A stretch of DNA of 64,000 nt from Bacteroidota bacterium. GTDB taxonomy: Bacteria; Bacteroidota; Ignavibacteria; Ignavibacteriales; Melioribacteraceae. The translations under genes were made by a program, and so were the position numbers. Under the pieces are notes generated by a model. It had not been told where the DNA came from. It did no database searches and saw nothing but the letters and a program-made list of their open reading frames with translations. Of this stretch, positions 17,332-25,750 are shown one piece after another (within the stretch, counting starts at the first letter, position 1; every line of letters begins with the position of its first letter). Location: contig JAHISV010000011.1 of NCBI GenBank assembly GCA_018818065.1, positions 186,001 through 250,000 of the forward strand. The letters run 5' to 3'.

Positions 17332-18341
17332 TTGCTTCCCTCGAATGATTTTAGATCGTTCAATTTTTGCAAGGCTTTACCTGATTGTATTGATTCTTCG
17401 GCAGCGGCGATGCAATCAGAAAGCGTTGAGGAATGCCCTGATATTTTTAGAGCTAAGGCAGCATTAGCAACGACCACATAGTATGGAGCATTCTTTTCCT
17501 TTTTGGAATAAATATTAAAAATGATCTCAGCATTCTCTTTTGCCGAATGACCTTTTATTTCCTCTAAATTTATTTTTGGAAAATTGAATGACTCGTGAGT
17601 TAGTTCGTATAAAGTAGTAAGTTCAGGTGAGTACTCAATTACCTTGGTTGTGTGACTGAGACTTACTTCATCAAAAGAGTTGTTTGTACAAACGAACCCA
17701 ACATTTTTCATTTCAAGATGTTTGGTAGCATCCGCCATTAGCTGAGCAACCTTTTCATTAAACGTTCCAATAAGTTGGCGCTTTACACCAGCCGGATTTG
17801 TAAGTGGTCCAAGAATGTTAAATATAGATCTGAATTTAAGTTCGTTCCGTATAGGCGCTACATATTTCATTGCCGGATGGTACAATGGCGCAAATAAAAA
17901 TGCTATACCAATTTTGTCCAAAGCCCATTGAGAATGTTCCGGCGATAGATTTACATCAACACCAAGTTCATGAAGAACATCGGAACTGCCGCTATTACTT
18001 GAGATTGATCGATTACCATGTTTCGCAACAGGTATTCCGGCTCCTGCCACAACAAAAGCCACAGCAGTCGAGATGTTGAAGGATCCTGATCCGTCACCAC
18101 CTGTACCGCAAACATCAATGGTTCTGTAATCAGAGCACTCAATTTTAATTACTTTCTCACGCATAGCTTTAACAAAACCGGCTACTTCCTCACTCGTTTC
18201 TCCCTTCATCTTTAGGGCAGTGAGCAAAGAGGCAATTTGCGAATTATTTTCCCTCCCGCTCATAATCGAATACATCACCCGGTATGCTTCATCAAAGGAG
18301 AGATCATGATTTTCAATTATTTTTTCCAATAGTTCTTTCAT
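17328..18341 (-). CDS. trpD: Anthranilate phosphoribosyltransferase
   Basis: 337 residues from the ATG at 18341. It transfers phosphoribosyl from PRPP to anthranilate. Signature DVCGTGGDGSGSFNIST binds PRPP; KHGNRSISSNSGSSDVLHELG and the PIRNELKFRSIFNILGPLTNP segment are intact. The start is chosen because it forms an ATGA overlap with the trpG stop, whereas the longer frame would begin with TTG inside trpG. No TrpG fusion. Confidence 0.97.
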   Translation of the reverse strand: MKELLEKIIENHDLSFDEAYRVMYSIMSGRENNSQIASLLTALKMKGETSEEVAGFVKAMREKVIKIECSDYRTIDVCGTGGDGSGSFNISTAVAFVVAGAGIPVAKHGNRSISSNSGSSDVLHELGVDVNLSPEHSQWALDKIGIAFLFAPLYHPAMKYVAPIRNELKFRSIFNILGPLTNPAGVKRQLIGTFNEKVAQLMADATKHLEMKNVGFVCTNNSFDEVSLSHTTKVIEYSPELTTLYELTHESFNFPKINLEEIKGHSAKENAEIIFNIYSKKEKNAPYYVVVANAALALKISGHSSTLSDCIAAAEESIQSGKALQKLNDLKSFEGSN

Positions 18342-18904
18342 AATTTCAACCAATTTTTAATTATGAACTCGCCTTCAGGTGTGAGTACAGATTCTGGATG
18401 GTACTGAATACCTTCGAGCTTATATTCCTTGTGTCTGATTCCCATTACAATACCATCTTCAGTTTCTGAAGTAACCTCCAAAATATCCGGAATTGTATTA
18501 CGATCAATAATGAGAGAGTGATATCTCCCGGCATCAAAATTTTGCATAACACCAACATAAATTGTCTTGTAGTCATGATTAACCTTTGATGTTTTCCCGT
18601 GCATCAACTCAGGAGCTTTAATTATTTTTGCTCCGAAAATATACCCGATAGCCTGATGACCAAGACATACGCCAAGAATAGGAATTTTACCCATATAATG
18701 TTTTATAACTTCCAATGACATGTTGGAATCTTCAGGTCTGCCCGGACCGGGTGAAATTAAAATCTTATCCGGTTTCAGAGTGTCGATTTCTTCAAGAGTG
18801 ATCTTGTCATTTCTTTTTACAATTATATCCCGTTCAAAACGACCTATAAGTTGAACAAGGTTAAATGTAAATGAGTCGTAATTATCAATTACCAAAACTT
18901 TCAT
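18338..18904 (-). CDS. trpG: Anthranilate synthase glutamine amidotransferase subunit
   Basis: 188 residues from the ATG at 18904. It supplies ammonia from glutamine to TrpE. The nucleophile Cys is in LGVCLGHQAIGY; His and Glu are in GIQYHPES. The start at MKVLVIDNYDSFTFN matches the family and has GAGGAAA upstream. It overlaps the trpE 3' end by 20 nt. As in other bacteria the subunit might also serve p-aminobenzoate synthesis, but nothing here shows that. Confidence 0.97.
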   Translation of the reverse strand: MKVLVIDNYDSFTFNLVQLIGRFERDIIVKRNDKITLEEIDTLKPDKILISPGPGRPEDSNMSLEVIKHYMGKIPILGVCLGHQAIGYIFGAKIIKAPELMHGKTSKVNHDYKTIYVGVMQNFDAGRYHSLIIDRNTIPDILEVTSETEDGIVMGIRHKEYKLEGIQYHPESVLTPEGEFIIKNWLKL

Positions 18905-20363
18905 TAATTTCCTCTGCATATTTTAATGCGCTGACTAAAACGGCTGATTTATTATTTACTTCTTTCAGTTCAAGTTTGGGCTGGCTGTCGGCCACTATTC
19001 CTGCGCCTGCCTGCCAGTAAATCTTATTCCCCTTAGAGAAAAAAGTACGGATTGCAATGCACATATCAAGGTTACCACTATAATCAATATAGCCAACAGC
19101 GCCGCCATAAACTTTACGTTGAACTTTTTCATACTCATTTATTAATTGTATGGCACGAATTTTTGGGGCACCTGTAAGTGTACCAGCAGGGAAGGAGGCT
19201 TTAAGAGCATCAATGCAGTCTTTATCTTTCTGCAAGGTTCCCTCAACACGTGAAACGATATGCATTACATGTGAATAGCGCTGCACCACCATGTTAGAAG
19301 TAACTTCGACTGTATCATACTCGCAAACACGTCCAAGGTCATTCCTTGCAAGGTCAACAAGCATTACATGTTCGGAAATTTCCTTCGGATCGTTCAGCAT
19401 ATCTTCTTCAAGTTCTTTGTCTTCTTTGTGAGTTTTACCTCGTTTACGAGTGCCTGCTATGGGCAGGATAGTTGCTCTTCTATTCTGTACTTTTAGTAAA
19501 TCTTCAGGAGAAGTGCCGATTATCTTAAAGTCATCTTCAAGCTCAATAAAATACATGTAAGGGGAGGGGTTAATAATTCTTAAAGCACGGTAAACGTTAA
19601 TCAAATCGCCTTCAAACTCAGTCTGAAATCTTTTTGAGGGGACTATCTGAAAAATATCTCCTTCCAAAATATTTTCTTTGGATTTGTTAACCATCTCGAA
19701 AAAATTACTGTCTTCGGTTTCCTGTGTAATTTCCCCCAGCACTTTGAAATTGTCTTTATATTTGGCGTCACCAGAGAGTTCGGCTTTAATAGTATTTATC
19801 TGAGTAATAGCAGAATCATATTGATCCTGAAGAGAAGAACTATCGCTTACATGAACATTAGTAATAATGAGCACCTGGTGTTTATAATGATCAAAGGCCA
19901 AGATTGTATCGTAAACTCCGAATACCGAGTCCGGCATATTAAGTTCATCAGGATTTGTAAATTCAATGACAGGTTCTATGCTGTTAACATTTTCGAAACC
20001 AAGGTAGCCTACAACTCCGCCTGTAAAATCAGGCAACTCGGGCAGCTTGGCCTGAGAATAAGCCCTTACTTCATCCTGAATGAAATCGAAAATATTCCCG
20101 GTTGTAGTTTCGCTCGAACCATTGTTACGGACTGTTATCTTGTTGCCAAAATTATAAAACAGTTTTTTAGGGCTTTTAGAAATGAAGGAATAACGCGCCA
20201 TCCTGCCAATGCCCTCAACTGATTCCAGCAGAAAAGAATGGCTGTTTTCTTCACGTATTTTGAGATAAGCCAGAACAGGAGTAAGTAAATCAGCAGTTAT
20301 CTTCTGATAAACCGGAACTATCGAATGTTCTTTTGCAAGTTGTTCAAATTGTTCGAATGTCAT
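18885..20363 (-). CDS. trpE: Anthranilate synthase component I, Trp-feedback type
   Basis: 492 residues. It converts chorismate to anthranilate. The tryptophan-binding element LLES-x10-S is intact (residues 45-48 and 59), so the enzyme should be feedback inhibited. Catalytic chorismate-binding motifs are present (GTSPEDLLKV, PIAGTRKRGKT, DLARNDLGRVC, SFPAGTLTGAPKIRA). AAGGA lies 7 nt before the ATG. It is the first structural gene after the attenuator leader (20364-20645), with about 108 nt between the attenuator hairpin and the start. Confidence 0.98.
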   Translation of the reverse strand: MTFEQFEQLAKEHSIVPVYQKITADLLTPVLAYLKIREENSHSFLLESVEGIGRMARYSFISKSPKKLFYNFGNKITVRNNGSSETTTGNIFDFIQDEVRAYSQAKLPELPDFTGGVVGYLGFENVNSIEPVIEFTNPDELNMPDSVFGVYDTILAFDHYKHQVLIITNVHVSDSSSLQDQYDSAITQINTIKAELSGDAKYKDNFKVLGEITQETEDSNFFEMVNKSKENILEGDIFQIVPSKRFQTEFEGDLINVYRALRIINPSPYMYFIELEDDFKIIGTSPEDLLKVQNRRATILPIAGTRKRGKTHKEDKELEEDMLNDPKEISEHVMLVDLARNDLGRVCEYDTVEVTSNMVVQRYSHVMHIVSRVEGTLQKDKDCIDALKASFPAGTLTGAPKIRAIQLINEYEKVQRKVYGGAVGYIDYSGNLDMCIAIRTFFSKGNKIYWQAGAGIVADSQPKLELKEVNNKSAVLVSALKYAEEINESFGN

Positions 20364-20389
20364 CTAAAATCCTTTTTTTTCTTGCTCTT

Positions 20390-20460
20390 AATCTTGATCC
20401 TGATCTTGCTATTGATCGAAATTTTTGAACACGATCAGGATCACGAGCATGATCAAGATT
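20390..20460. repeat. GATC-rich inverted repeats between trp attenuator and trpE
   Basis: Six GATC tetramers in about 70 bp. Two stems compete for the same bases: AATCTTGATC (20390-20399) with GATCAAGATT (20451-20460), and the 11-bp TGATCCTGATC (20395-20405) with GATCAGGATCA (20433-20443). They lie in the transcribed leader just ahead of trpE. There is no U-tract, so not a terminator; role unknown. Confidence 0.6.
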
Positions 20461-20470
20461 AGTTTGCAGA

Positions 20471-20511
20471 TAATAAAAAAACCCTTCTCAGTGTGTACTA
20501 AGAAGGGTTTT
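20471..20511 (-). terminator. trp operon attenuator terminator hairpin
   Basis: On the minus strand, a 14-bp stem (one G-U pair) formed by 20498-20511 and 20478-20491 with a 6-nt loop is followed by a U-rich tract (GGGTTTTTTTATTA). It sits 27 nt after the trpL stop codon and upstream of trpE, exactly where an attenuator is expected. Confidence 0.93.
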
Positions 20512-20550
20512 ATTTGTAAAAATTTATGTTAATCACCTTATTCCACTGAG
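20487..20550 (-). promoter_or_regulatory. Antiterminator pairing of the trp attenuator
   Basis: Minus-strand CTCAGTG (20544-20550, codons just before the trpL stop) is perfectly complementary to CACTGAG (20487-20493), which is part of the 3' side of the terminator stem and its loop. The two pairings exclude each other. A ribosome stalled on the Trp codons (20571-20584) leaves 20544-20550 free, favouring read-through. A ribosome that reaches the stop codon at 20538 covers it and allows termination. Confidence 0.75.
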
Positions 20551-20630
20551 TCGTCTCGAGTATTATCCATAAGCCACCAAAACCAAGCCTGGGTTGAATA
20601 AGTATGATATGTAACTTTTGTGTTTTTCAT
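20538..20630 (-). CDS. trpL: trp operon leader peptide
   Basis: A 30-codon reading frame beginning MKNTKVTYHTYS, with the core QAWFWWLMDN: Trp codons at positions 16, 18 and 19 with a Phe between, and a stop at 20538-20540. Two Tyr codons precede. It lies directly upstream of an intrinsic terminator and of trpE, and its 3' part forms the antiterminator strand, so it acts in cis as a sensor of charged tRNA-Trp. No Shine-Dalgarno is visible. An in-frame ATG 15 nt upstream (20645) is an alternative start. The -7 box of the likely promoter overlaps that upstream ATG, so the mRNA may begin only a few bases before the 20630 ATG. Confidence 0.9.
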   Translation of the reverse strand: MKNTKVTYHTYSTQAWFWWLMDNTRDDSVE

Positions 20631-20638
20631 GTTGAATG

Positions 20639-20670
20639 CAAACATAACTATTTGAGGACAGTAAAGTCAA
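20639..20670 (-). promoter_or_regulatory. Candidate trp operon promoter
   Basis: On the minus strand TTGACT (20665-20670) is followed after 18 nt by TATGTTTG (20639-20646), which matches both a weak TATAAT (TATGTT) and the Bacteroidota TAnnTTTG box. Transcription from it would start near 20632, giving a nearly leaderless trpL. It lies 20 bp after the end of the preceding aminotransferase gene. Confidence 0.5.
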
Positions 20671-20691
20671 GTCAAAAATATTCTACTCAAG

Positions 20692-22212
20692 TTAATTTCC
20701 AAATAATTTACTAAATATTCCTTTTTCTTCCACGATAGTATCTACCTTCATCTCAAACCAGGTTAATATCTCTTCGTGTTTATCTTCTTTGGTTTTATGT
20801 GTAAACTCATTTGTTTTATTCGAGTAATGATAATCTCTTTCCCACTCATGACCATATTTAACAGTATCTTCAATAGCATCCATGCAGTAGTCAAGTTCTT
20901 TATCAGTCATTGTCGGATGAAGTGAAAAACGAACCCATCCCGGTTTATCTGAAAGATCACCATTATTAATCTGCTCAGTTATTTTTTTCGAACGAGTGGG
21001 GTCAACATGGAGTAGATAATGCCCATAAGTACCGGCACATGAACAACCACCGCGTACCTGAATACCGAATTTGTCATTAAGCAATTTTACAATAAGGTTG
21101 TAGTGCATATCTTCGACATAGAAGGATATAACGCCCAATCGATCTTCTTCTTTGGCTGCTAGCATGTGAATTTTTTTAATCTCACGAAATCTTTCGAAGA
21201 ATCTTTCAAGAAGCTCTTCCTCGCGAGCCATTATATTATCACAACCCATTTCTTCCTTTAACTTAATTGCCAGGGCTGTTTTTATAGCTTGCAGAAATCC
21301 CGGTGTACCACCATCTTCCCGAGCCTCAATATCGGTAATGTATTTATGCTCACCCCAGGGATTAGTCCAATCAACTGTTCCACCTCCGGGATGATCAGGA
21401 ATACTTCTGTTATACAACTTCTTGTTAAAAATTAGTACGCCCGAAGAGCCTGGTCCTCCAAGGAATTTATGTGGCGAGAAGAAGATGGCGTCAAGAGCAG
21501 CTTCAGGATCTTCAGGATGCATGTCCATGGGTGCATAGGGAGCTGACGCCGCAAAGTCTATAAATGCCAATCCTCCATGCTGATGCATAATTTTTGCCAG
21601 TCTGTGATAATCCACTCTAACTCCAGTTACGTTTGAACAAGCGCTAAAGGAACCAATTTTCAATGGGCGGTCTTTATATTTTTCCAATTCAGTTTCTAAT
21701 CTGCGATATTCAACCAAACCTTTATCGTTGGGCACAAGAACAACAACATCACATAACGTTTCAAGCCATGATGTCTGGTTTGAGTGATGTTCAAGGTGAG
21801 TAATAAATACAACTGGTCTTTCTTCTTTTTGAATGTTCACATATTTTCGCAACTGCTCACAGACTTTAAGCCCAAGTATTCTCTGAAATTTATTTATCAC
21901 TGTTGTCATCCCAAAGCCGGCAGTTATAATTATATCATCGGTATTAGCATTAACATGTTTTTTAATTATGTTATGAGCTTCATGATAAGCTCTAGTCATT
22001 GTTGTACCAGTAACACTTGTCTCAGTATGTGTGTTGCCAACCCAGGGTCCAAAAGTTTCAGAAATCGTTTTTTCTATTGGCGCATATAATCTTCCACTAG
22101 CAATCCAATCAGCATAAATTATTTTCTTATTTCCGTAGGGTGAATTAAATGTCTGATTTATTCCTACTGTATTATTTCTAAATTTTGCAAAATAGTTTTC
22201 CAAATTGGACAT
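20692..22212 (-). CDS. Class V aminotransferase / cysteine desulfurase-like PLP enzyme
   Basis: 506 residues from MSNLENYF. It belongs to the fold-type I class V family. The PLP lysine is in FFSPHKFLGGPGSSG, with SACSNVTG, the Asp in AFIDFAASAPYAP, and the C-terminal RGGCSCAGTYGHYLLH segment holding a Cys where desulfurases place the catalytic Cys. The long frame (to 22266) adds 18 residues without resemblance to the family start. M17 and M19 are both possible; neither has a strong ribosome binding site. At over 500 residues it is larger than IscS/SufS (about 400). Substrate unknown; no Fe-S assembly genes are nearby. The trp promoter lies right after its stop. Confidence 0.8.
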   Translation of the reverse strand: MSNLENYFAKFRNNTVGINQTFNSPYGNKKIIYADWIASGRLYAPIEKTISETFGPWVGNTHTETSVTGTTMTRAYHEAHNIIKKHVNANTDDIIITAGFGMTTVINKFQRILGLKVCEQLRKYVNIQKEERPVVFITHLEHHSNQTSWLETLCDVVVLVPNDKGLVEYRRLETELEKYKDRPLKIGSFSACSNVTGVRVDYHRLAKIMHQHGGLAFIDFAASAPYAPMDMHPEDPEAALDAIFFSPHKFLGGPGSSGVLIFNKKLYNRSIPDHPGGGTVDWTNPWGEHKYITDIEAREDGGTPGFLQAIKTALAIKLKEEMGCDNIMAREEELLERFFERFREIKKIHMLAAKEEDRLGVISFYVEDMHYNLIVKLLNDKFGIQVRGGCSCAGTYGHYLLHVDPTRSKKITEQINNGDLSDKPGWVRFSLHPTMTDKELDYCMDAIEDTVKYGHEWERDYHYSNKTNEFTHKTKEDKHEEILTWFEMKVDTIVEEKGIFSKLFGN

Positions 22213-22428
22213 TAGCATCTTCTCAAAATTGTAAATTGTCTCTGAAAATATAAGAAAATCCAACATTATTCCGCCAATGTTTTAGGGCAGAAAATAAAAT
22301 AATGACCTATTCTTTAGATATGCTTGATTATAACCCAATTATTTATGGATATTTGTAACCTTCTAATTTGATACCAGTCATATTTATTGGGATTTGTTAG
22401 CTTTTAACTACTACAAATGGGAGAACAG

Positions 22429-23553
22429 ATGGGGGTTATAATAAAAGAAGTAACGAACAGAAGCGAAAGAAAAAAATTCGTTAACTTTCAGTTTGAGCTG
22501 TATAAAAACAATAAATACTGGGTCCCGCCTTTAAAATCCGACGAAGTAAATGATCTTAGTGAAGATAAAAACCCTGCTTTTGAATTCTGTGAAGCGAAAC
22601 TCTGGCTCGCATACAAAGACGATAAGATTGTTGGGCGAATTGCAGGGATTATTAATAGACGATACATTGAGAAATGGAAAAACAACTATGCCCGTTTCGG
22701 CTGGGTTGATTTTATAGACGATCATGAAGTATCGGACGCTCTTTTTGAAACAGCAGAAAAATGGGCTAAGGAAAAGGGAACTGAATTTATACATGGTCCA
22801 TTAGGATTTACAGATTTTGACCCGGAAGGTACTTTAATTGAGGGATTTGAAGAGGTGAGTACGCTGGGTGCAATATATAATTATCCTTATTATCCGGAAC
22901 ACATTGAAAAGTTAGGTTATAAAAAAGATACCGATTGGCTTGAGTATCAGGTTTTTGGTATCAAAGATATCCCTGAAAAAGTATCCAGAATTGCTAATAT
23001 TGTTGAAAAGCGACAAGGGCTGACTATTGTTAAAGCCAAAAAAGCGAAAGATTTGTTGCCATATGCACACGACATTTTTCATGTGTTAAACGCAGGTTTT
23101 AAGGATTTATACGGTTTTGTCGAACTTAGTCCGGCTCAGATTGATAAATATGTAAAACAATATTTTAGTTTTATTAAACCCGAGTATGTTCCAGTGATTC
23201 TTGATAGGGATGGAAAAGTTGCAGCCTTTGGTATTACGATGCCTTCATTATCCAGGGCATTTCAAAAAGCTAAAGGAAGTCTCTTTCCTTTTGGTTTCCT
23301 CCATATTTTAAGAGCTATGAAAAACAATAAGGGACTGGATCTGTATCTTGCTGCTGTAAGACCAGATTTGCAGGATAAAGGACTTAACGCTTTATTCATG
23401 CACGAAACGAACAAGCTTATCCTAAAATATGGTATTGAATTTGTTGAAACGAATCGCGAACTTGAAGGTAATGAAAAGGTTCAAGCCCAGTGGAGACACT
23501 ATGACCACAGGCAGCATAAGAGGAGAAGATGTTACATAAAAAAAATGAGCTGA
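22429..23553 (+). CDS. GNAT-fold N-acetyltransferase-like protein
   Basis: 374 residues from the ATG at 22429, which has GGGAG 6 nt before it; the ATG 12 nt earlier is part of that ribosome binding site. The N-terminal half has a GNAT-like pattern (LWLAYKDDKIVGRIAGIINRR, FGWVDFIDDHEVSDALFETAEKWAKEKG). The C-terminal half has a second acyl-CoA-like segment (LYLAAVRPDLQDKGLNALFMHETNKLILKYG). Proteins of this type are widespread in Bacteroidota and are uncharacterised. No signal peptide. It stands alone between the aminotransferase (divergent) and a DUF2911 gene. Substrate unknown. Confidence 0.7.
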   Translation: MGVIIKEVTNRSERKKFVNFQFELYKNNKYWVPPLKSDEVNDLSEDKNPAFEFCEAKLWLAYKDDKIVGRIAGIINRRYIEKWKNNYARFGWVDFIDDHEVSDALFETAEKWAKEKGTEFIHGPLGFTDFDPEGTLIEGFEEVSTLGAIYNYPYYPEHIEKLGYKKDTDWLEYQVFGIKDIPEKVSRIANIVEKRQGLTIVKAKKAKDLLPYAHDIFHVLNAGFKDLYGFVELSPAQIDKYVKQYFSFIKPEYVPVILDRDGKVAAFGITMPSLSRAFQKAKGSLFPFGFLHILRAMKNNKGLDLYLAAVRPDLQDKGLNALFMHETNKLILKYGIEFVETNRELEGNEKVQAQWRHYDHRQHKRRRCYIKKMS

Positions 23554-23719
23554 TCTGGTAACCTGGGGGCAAAAAATAGCCCTGTTTTTTAAGAACTCAC
23601 TACCCAATAATTGGAACTATTATAACGGACAACGCGTCTTATTACTAGTTTTCGCGATACACCCCCGAATCGCTAATACAGTTAATTAATTATGGTAAAC
23701 AATAATAATGGAGATTGGT

Positions 23720-24793
23720 ATGAACTTTCGAACCAAATTCTTTACTGGAGTAGCGATATTACTTTTTTCAGTTCTGTTTTCTAATACCTTTGCACAATTA
23801 ACTTTACCAAAAGTTAGTCCTCATCAAACGGTTTCGCATACTATCGGTCTATCAACAATTATGGTTGATTACCATAGTCCTGGTGTGAAGGATAGAAAGG
23901 TGTTTGGCGGAATAGTTGCATATGGACTAAACGCTGGTGTTCCATTCGGTTCCGGAAATTCATTCCCATGGCGTGCCGGCGCTAATGAAAATACAGTAAT
24001 TACTTTTTCGGATGATGTAAAAGTAAATGGGAAATCTCTTAGAGCCGGATCCTATGGATTTCACTTAATTCCGGGGGAGAAAGAGTTTGTTGCCATTTTC
24101 AGTACAAATAATACATCCTGGGGCAGTTTCTTTTACGACGAGAGTGAAGATGCACTAAGAGTTACTCTGAAGCCGGAAAAAGCACCAAAACAGGAATGGT
24201 TAGCTTATGGATTTGATAAATTTACTCCTAACAGTGCAGAACTTTATCTCGTGTGGGAAGAATTGAAACTTCCACTTACTATTGAAGTTAACACAACTGA
24301 AATCGTTCTTAAGAGCCTTAGAAATGAGCTTAGATCAACCAATGGTTTTGGCTGGCAGGGACTAAATCAGGCTGCTGCCTGGTGTGCTACAAATAATGTA
24401 AATCAGGAAGAGGCTCTGACCTGGGTGGAAAATTCTATTCAAAGAAACAGTAATTTCACAAATCTTGCAACCAAAGCACAGTTGCTTGGTCAGCTGGGTA
24501 GGCAAAAAGAAGCTGATGAGATAATGAAAAGTGCAGTTGAAGTTGCTAATGAAGGACAATTGAATACATACGGATACCAACTACTGGGTGCCGGTAGAGT
24601 GGATGATGCAGTAAAAATCTTTGAACTAAATATTAAGAGAAATCCGGAATCCTGGAACGCTTATGATAGTCTTGCAGAAGGACTTCAAACAAAAGGTGAA
24701 ACCAAGGCAGCTAAAAAGAATTATGAAAAAGCCTTAAAAATGGCTCCTGAAAATCAGAAAGCAAGAATTCAGGGAGTGCTAAATGCTTTATAA
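23720..24793 (+). CDS. Exported DUF2911 protein with C-terminal TPRs
   Basis: 357 residues from the ATG at 23720, preceded 6 nt upstream by GGAG; an upstream in-frame ATG is part of that site. A signal peptide (to NTFAQ) is followed by the DUF2911 beta domain (LPKVSPHQTVSHTIGLSTIMVDYHSPGVKDRKVFGG through YLVWEELKLPLTIEV). About 150 residues of tetratricopeptide-like helices follow, ending in a clear TPR (NPESWNAYDSLAEGLQTKGETKAAKKNYEKALKMAP split over two helices). Periplasmic; function of DUF2911 is not known. A strong terminator follows at 24811. Confidence 0.85.
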   Translation: MNFRTKFFTGVAILLFSVLFSNTFAQLTLPKVSPHQTVSHTIGLSTIMVDYHSPGVKDRKVFGGIVAYGLNAGVPFGSGNSFPWRAGANENTVITFSDDVKVNGKSLRAGSYGFHLIPGEKEFVAIFSTNNTSWGSFFYDESEDALRVTLKPEKAPKQEWLAYGFDKFTPNSAELYLVWEELKLPLTIEVNTTEIVLKSLRNELRSTNGFGWQGLNQAAAWCATNNVNQEEALTWVENSIQRNSNFTNLATKAQLLGQLGRQKEADEIMKSAVEVANEGQLNTYGYQLLGAGRVDDAVKIFELNIKRNPESWNAYDSLAEGLQTKGETKAAKKNYEKALKMAPENQKARIQGVLNAL

Positions 24794-24810
24794 GTAGTTT
24801 TGTTTTTCTT

Positions 24811-24848
24811 AGAATTGCGGGAAAAATTCATAACCCGCAATTCTTTTA
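24811..24848 (+). terminator. Intrinsic terminator of the DUF2911 gene
   Basis: Perfect 11-bp stem AGAATTGCGGG (24811-24821) / CCCGCAATTCT (24834-24844), then TTTAAAA. Convergent to the DDAH-like gene, so it may work both ways (TTTTTCTT precedes the stem on the other side, read as an A-run on the minus strand, so it is mainly plus-strand). Confidence 0.75.
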
Positions 24849-24883
24849 AAATTCATTTAACTTCATAACGGCTCATCATAGAT

Positions 24884-25750
24884 TTATCCTCTCCATAATG
24901 GTCTGGTAAGGCAGGTTGGCCCACCCTCTGATTTCAAAGATATTTCATTTCCCTTGTAAGTATGTACCTTACAACCAGCATCCTCAAGTCCCTTTTTAGT
25001 TATGGGATTACCCTCTATCATCAGGCAAATCTTTGGCTTGATAGCCAATACATTGGGAGCCATGGTTGAAAACTCATCTTCAGGTACTTCTACAAAATTA
25101 AATCCTTTATCAACCAACATTTTATAGAAGGGGACAGGCATAAGTTTTGGATAAATTACTGCTAAATTTTTATCGACAATACTTATGAATGATAATAGAT
25201 GAAGACAGGCTATAGGACCATAAAAGTATGGCAAATGATATTCTAATACATCTACACCATGAGGAGTAAGCATTGATCTGATTTGTTGTGCTGCCTGAGT
25301 ATTGGTTCTGAAGCCGATTCCAATAGCAAGTGTTTTTTCATCCACCCAGAGAATATCGCCACCTTCGGCAATAGCCTCACCTGTTAATTCACCAAGGATT
25401 GGAATTGATAACTCTTCCAGCTTATGTTTCATCCCAATTTCCTCGCCCTGTCTTAATTTTTTGCCGGGTTTAAGAATGATGGCACCATAGTCAGACATAT
25501 AAACAGGATCAAAAACATATATCGCATCTGCCTTGTTCTGCATTGGAACATCATGATAAACAACGTCAACATCATATGATTCCAGGATGTCTACAATTTG
25601 CTTATGTTCTTGAAGGGCAATATCAAGGTTAGGAGAAGAGGAGTAGTTCCATATATTACAATCTGCATTTGAAAAATCTTTATTTGGTTTTCTAACCAGT
25701 ACTTTTTTCAATTCAGAAAAAACTGAATTCCCGCCGAAATTATTGGACAT
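24884..25750 (-). CDS. DDAH / arginine deiminase-like amidinohydrolase
   Basis: 288 residues of the guanidine-modifying beta/alpha-propeller family. Motifs: ADAIYVFDPVYMSDYGAIIL, EGGDILWVDEKTLAIGIGFRTN, the catalytic His in GPIACLHLLSFI and the catalytic Cys near the C-terminus in GGPTCLTRPLW. Dimethylarginine dimethylaminohydrolase and related hydrolases share this layout; the true substrate (dimethylarginine, arginine or another guanidine) cannot be fixed. The ATG directly abuts the U-tract of a terminator hairpin. The only Shine-Dalgarno-like AGGG lies inside the hairpin's 3' arm. Confidence 0.85.
   Translation of the reverse strand: MSNNFGGNSVFSELKKVLVRKPNKDFSNADCNIWNYSSSPNLDIALQEHKQIVDILESYDVDVVYHDVPMQNKADAIYVFDPVYMSDYGAIILKPGKKLRQGEEIGMKHKLEELSIPILGELTGEAIAEGGDILWVDEKTLAIGIGFRTNTQAAQQIRSMLTPHGVDVLEYHLPYFYGPIACLHLLSFISIVDKNLAVIYPKLMPVPFYKMLVDKGFNFVEVPEDEFSTMAPNVLAIKPKICLMIEGNPITKKGLEDAGCKVHTYKGNEISLKSEGGPTCLTRPLWRG

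Noticed and set aside
20390-20460. Reading the GATC-rich repeats as a second terminator for the trp leader
   Set aside because: Neither stem is followed by a run of T residues on the trp strand.
22303-22359. An 18-codon Tyr-rich frame (MTYSLDMLDYNPIIYGYL) upstream of the GNAT gene, resembling a leader peptide
   Set aside because: No terminator or competing hairpins follow it, no ribosome binding site precedes it, and the downstream gene is not an aromatic biosynthesis gene.
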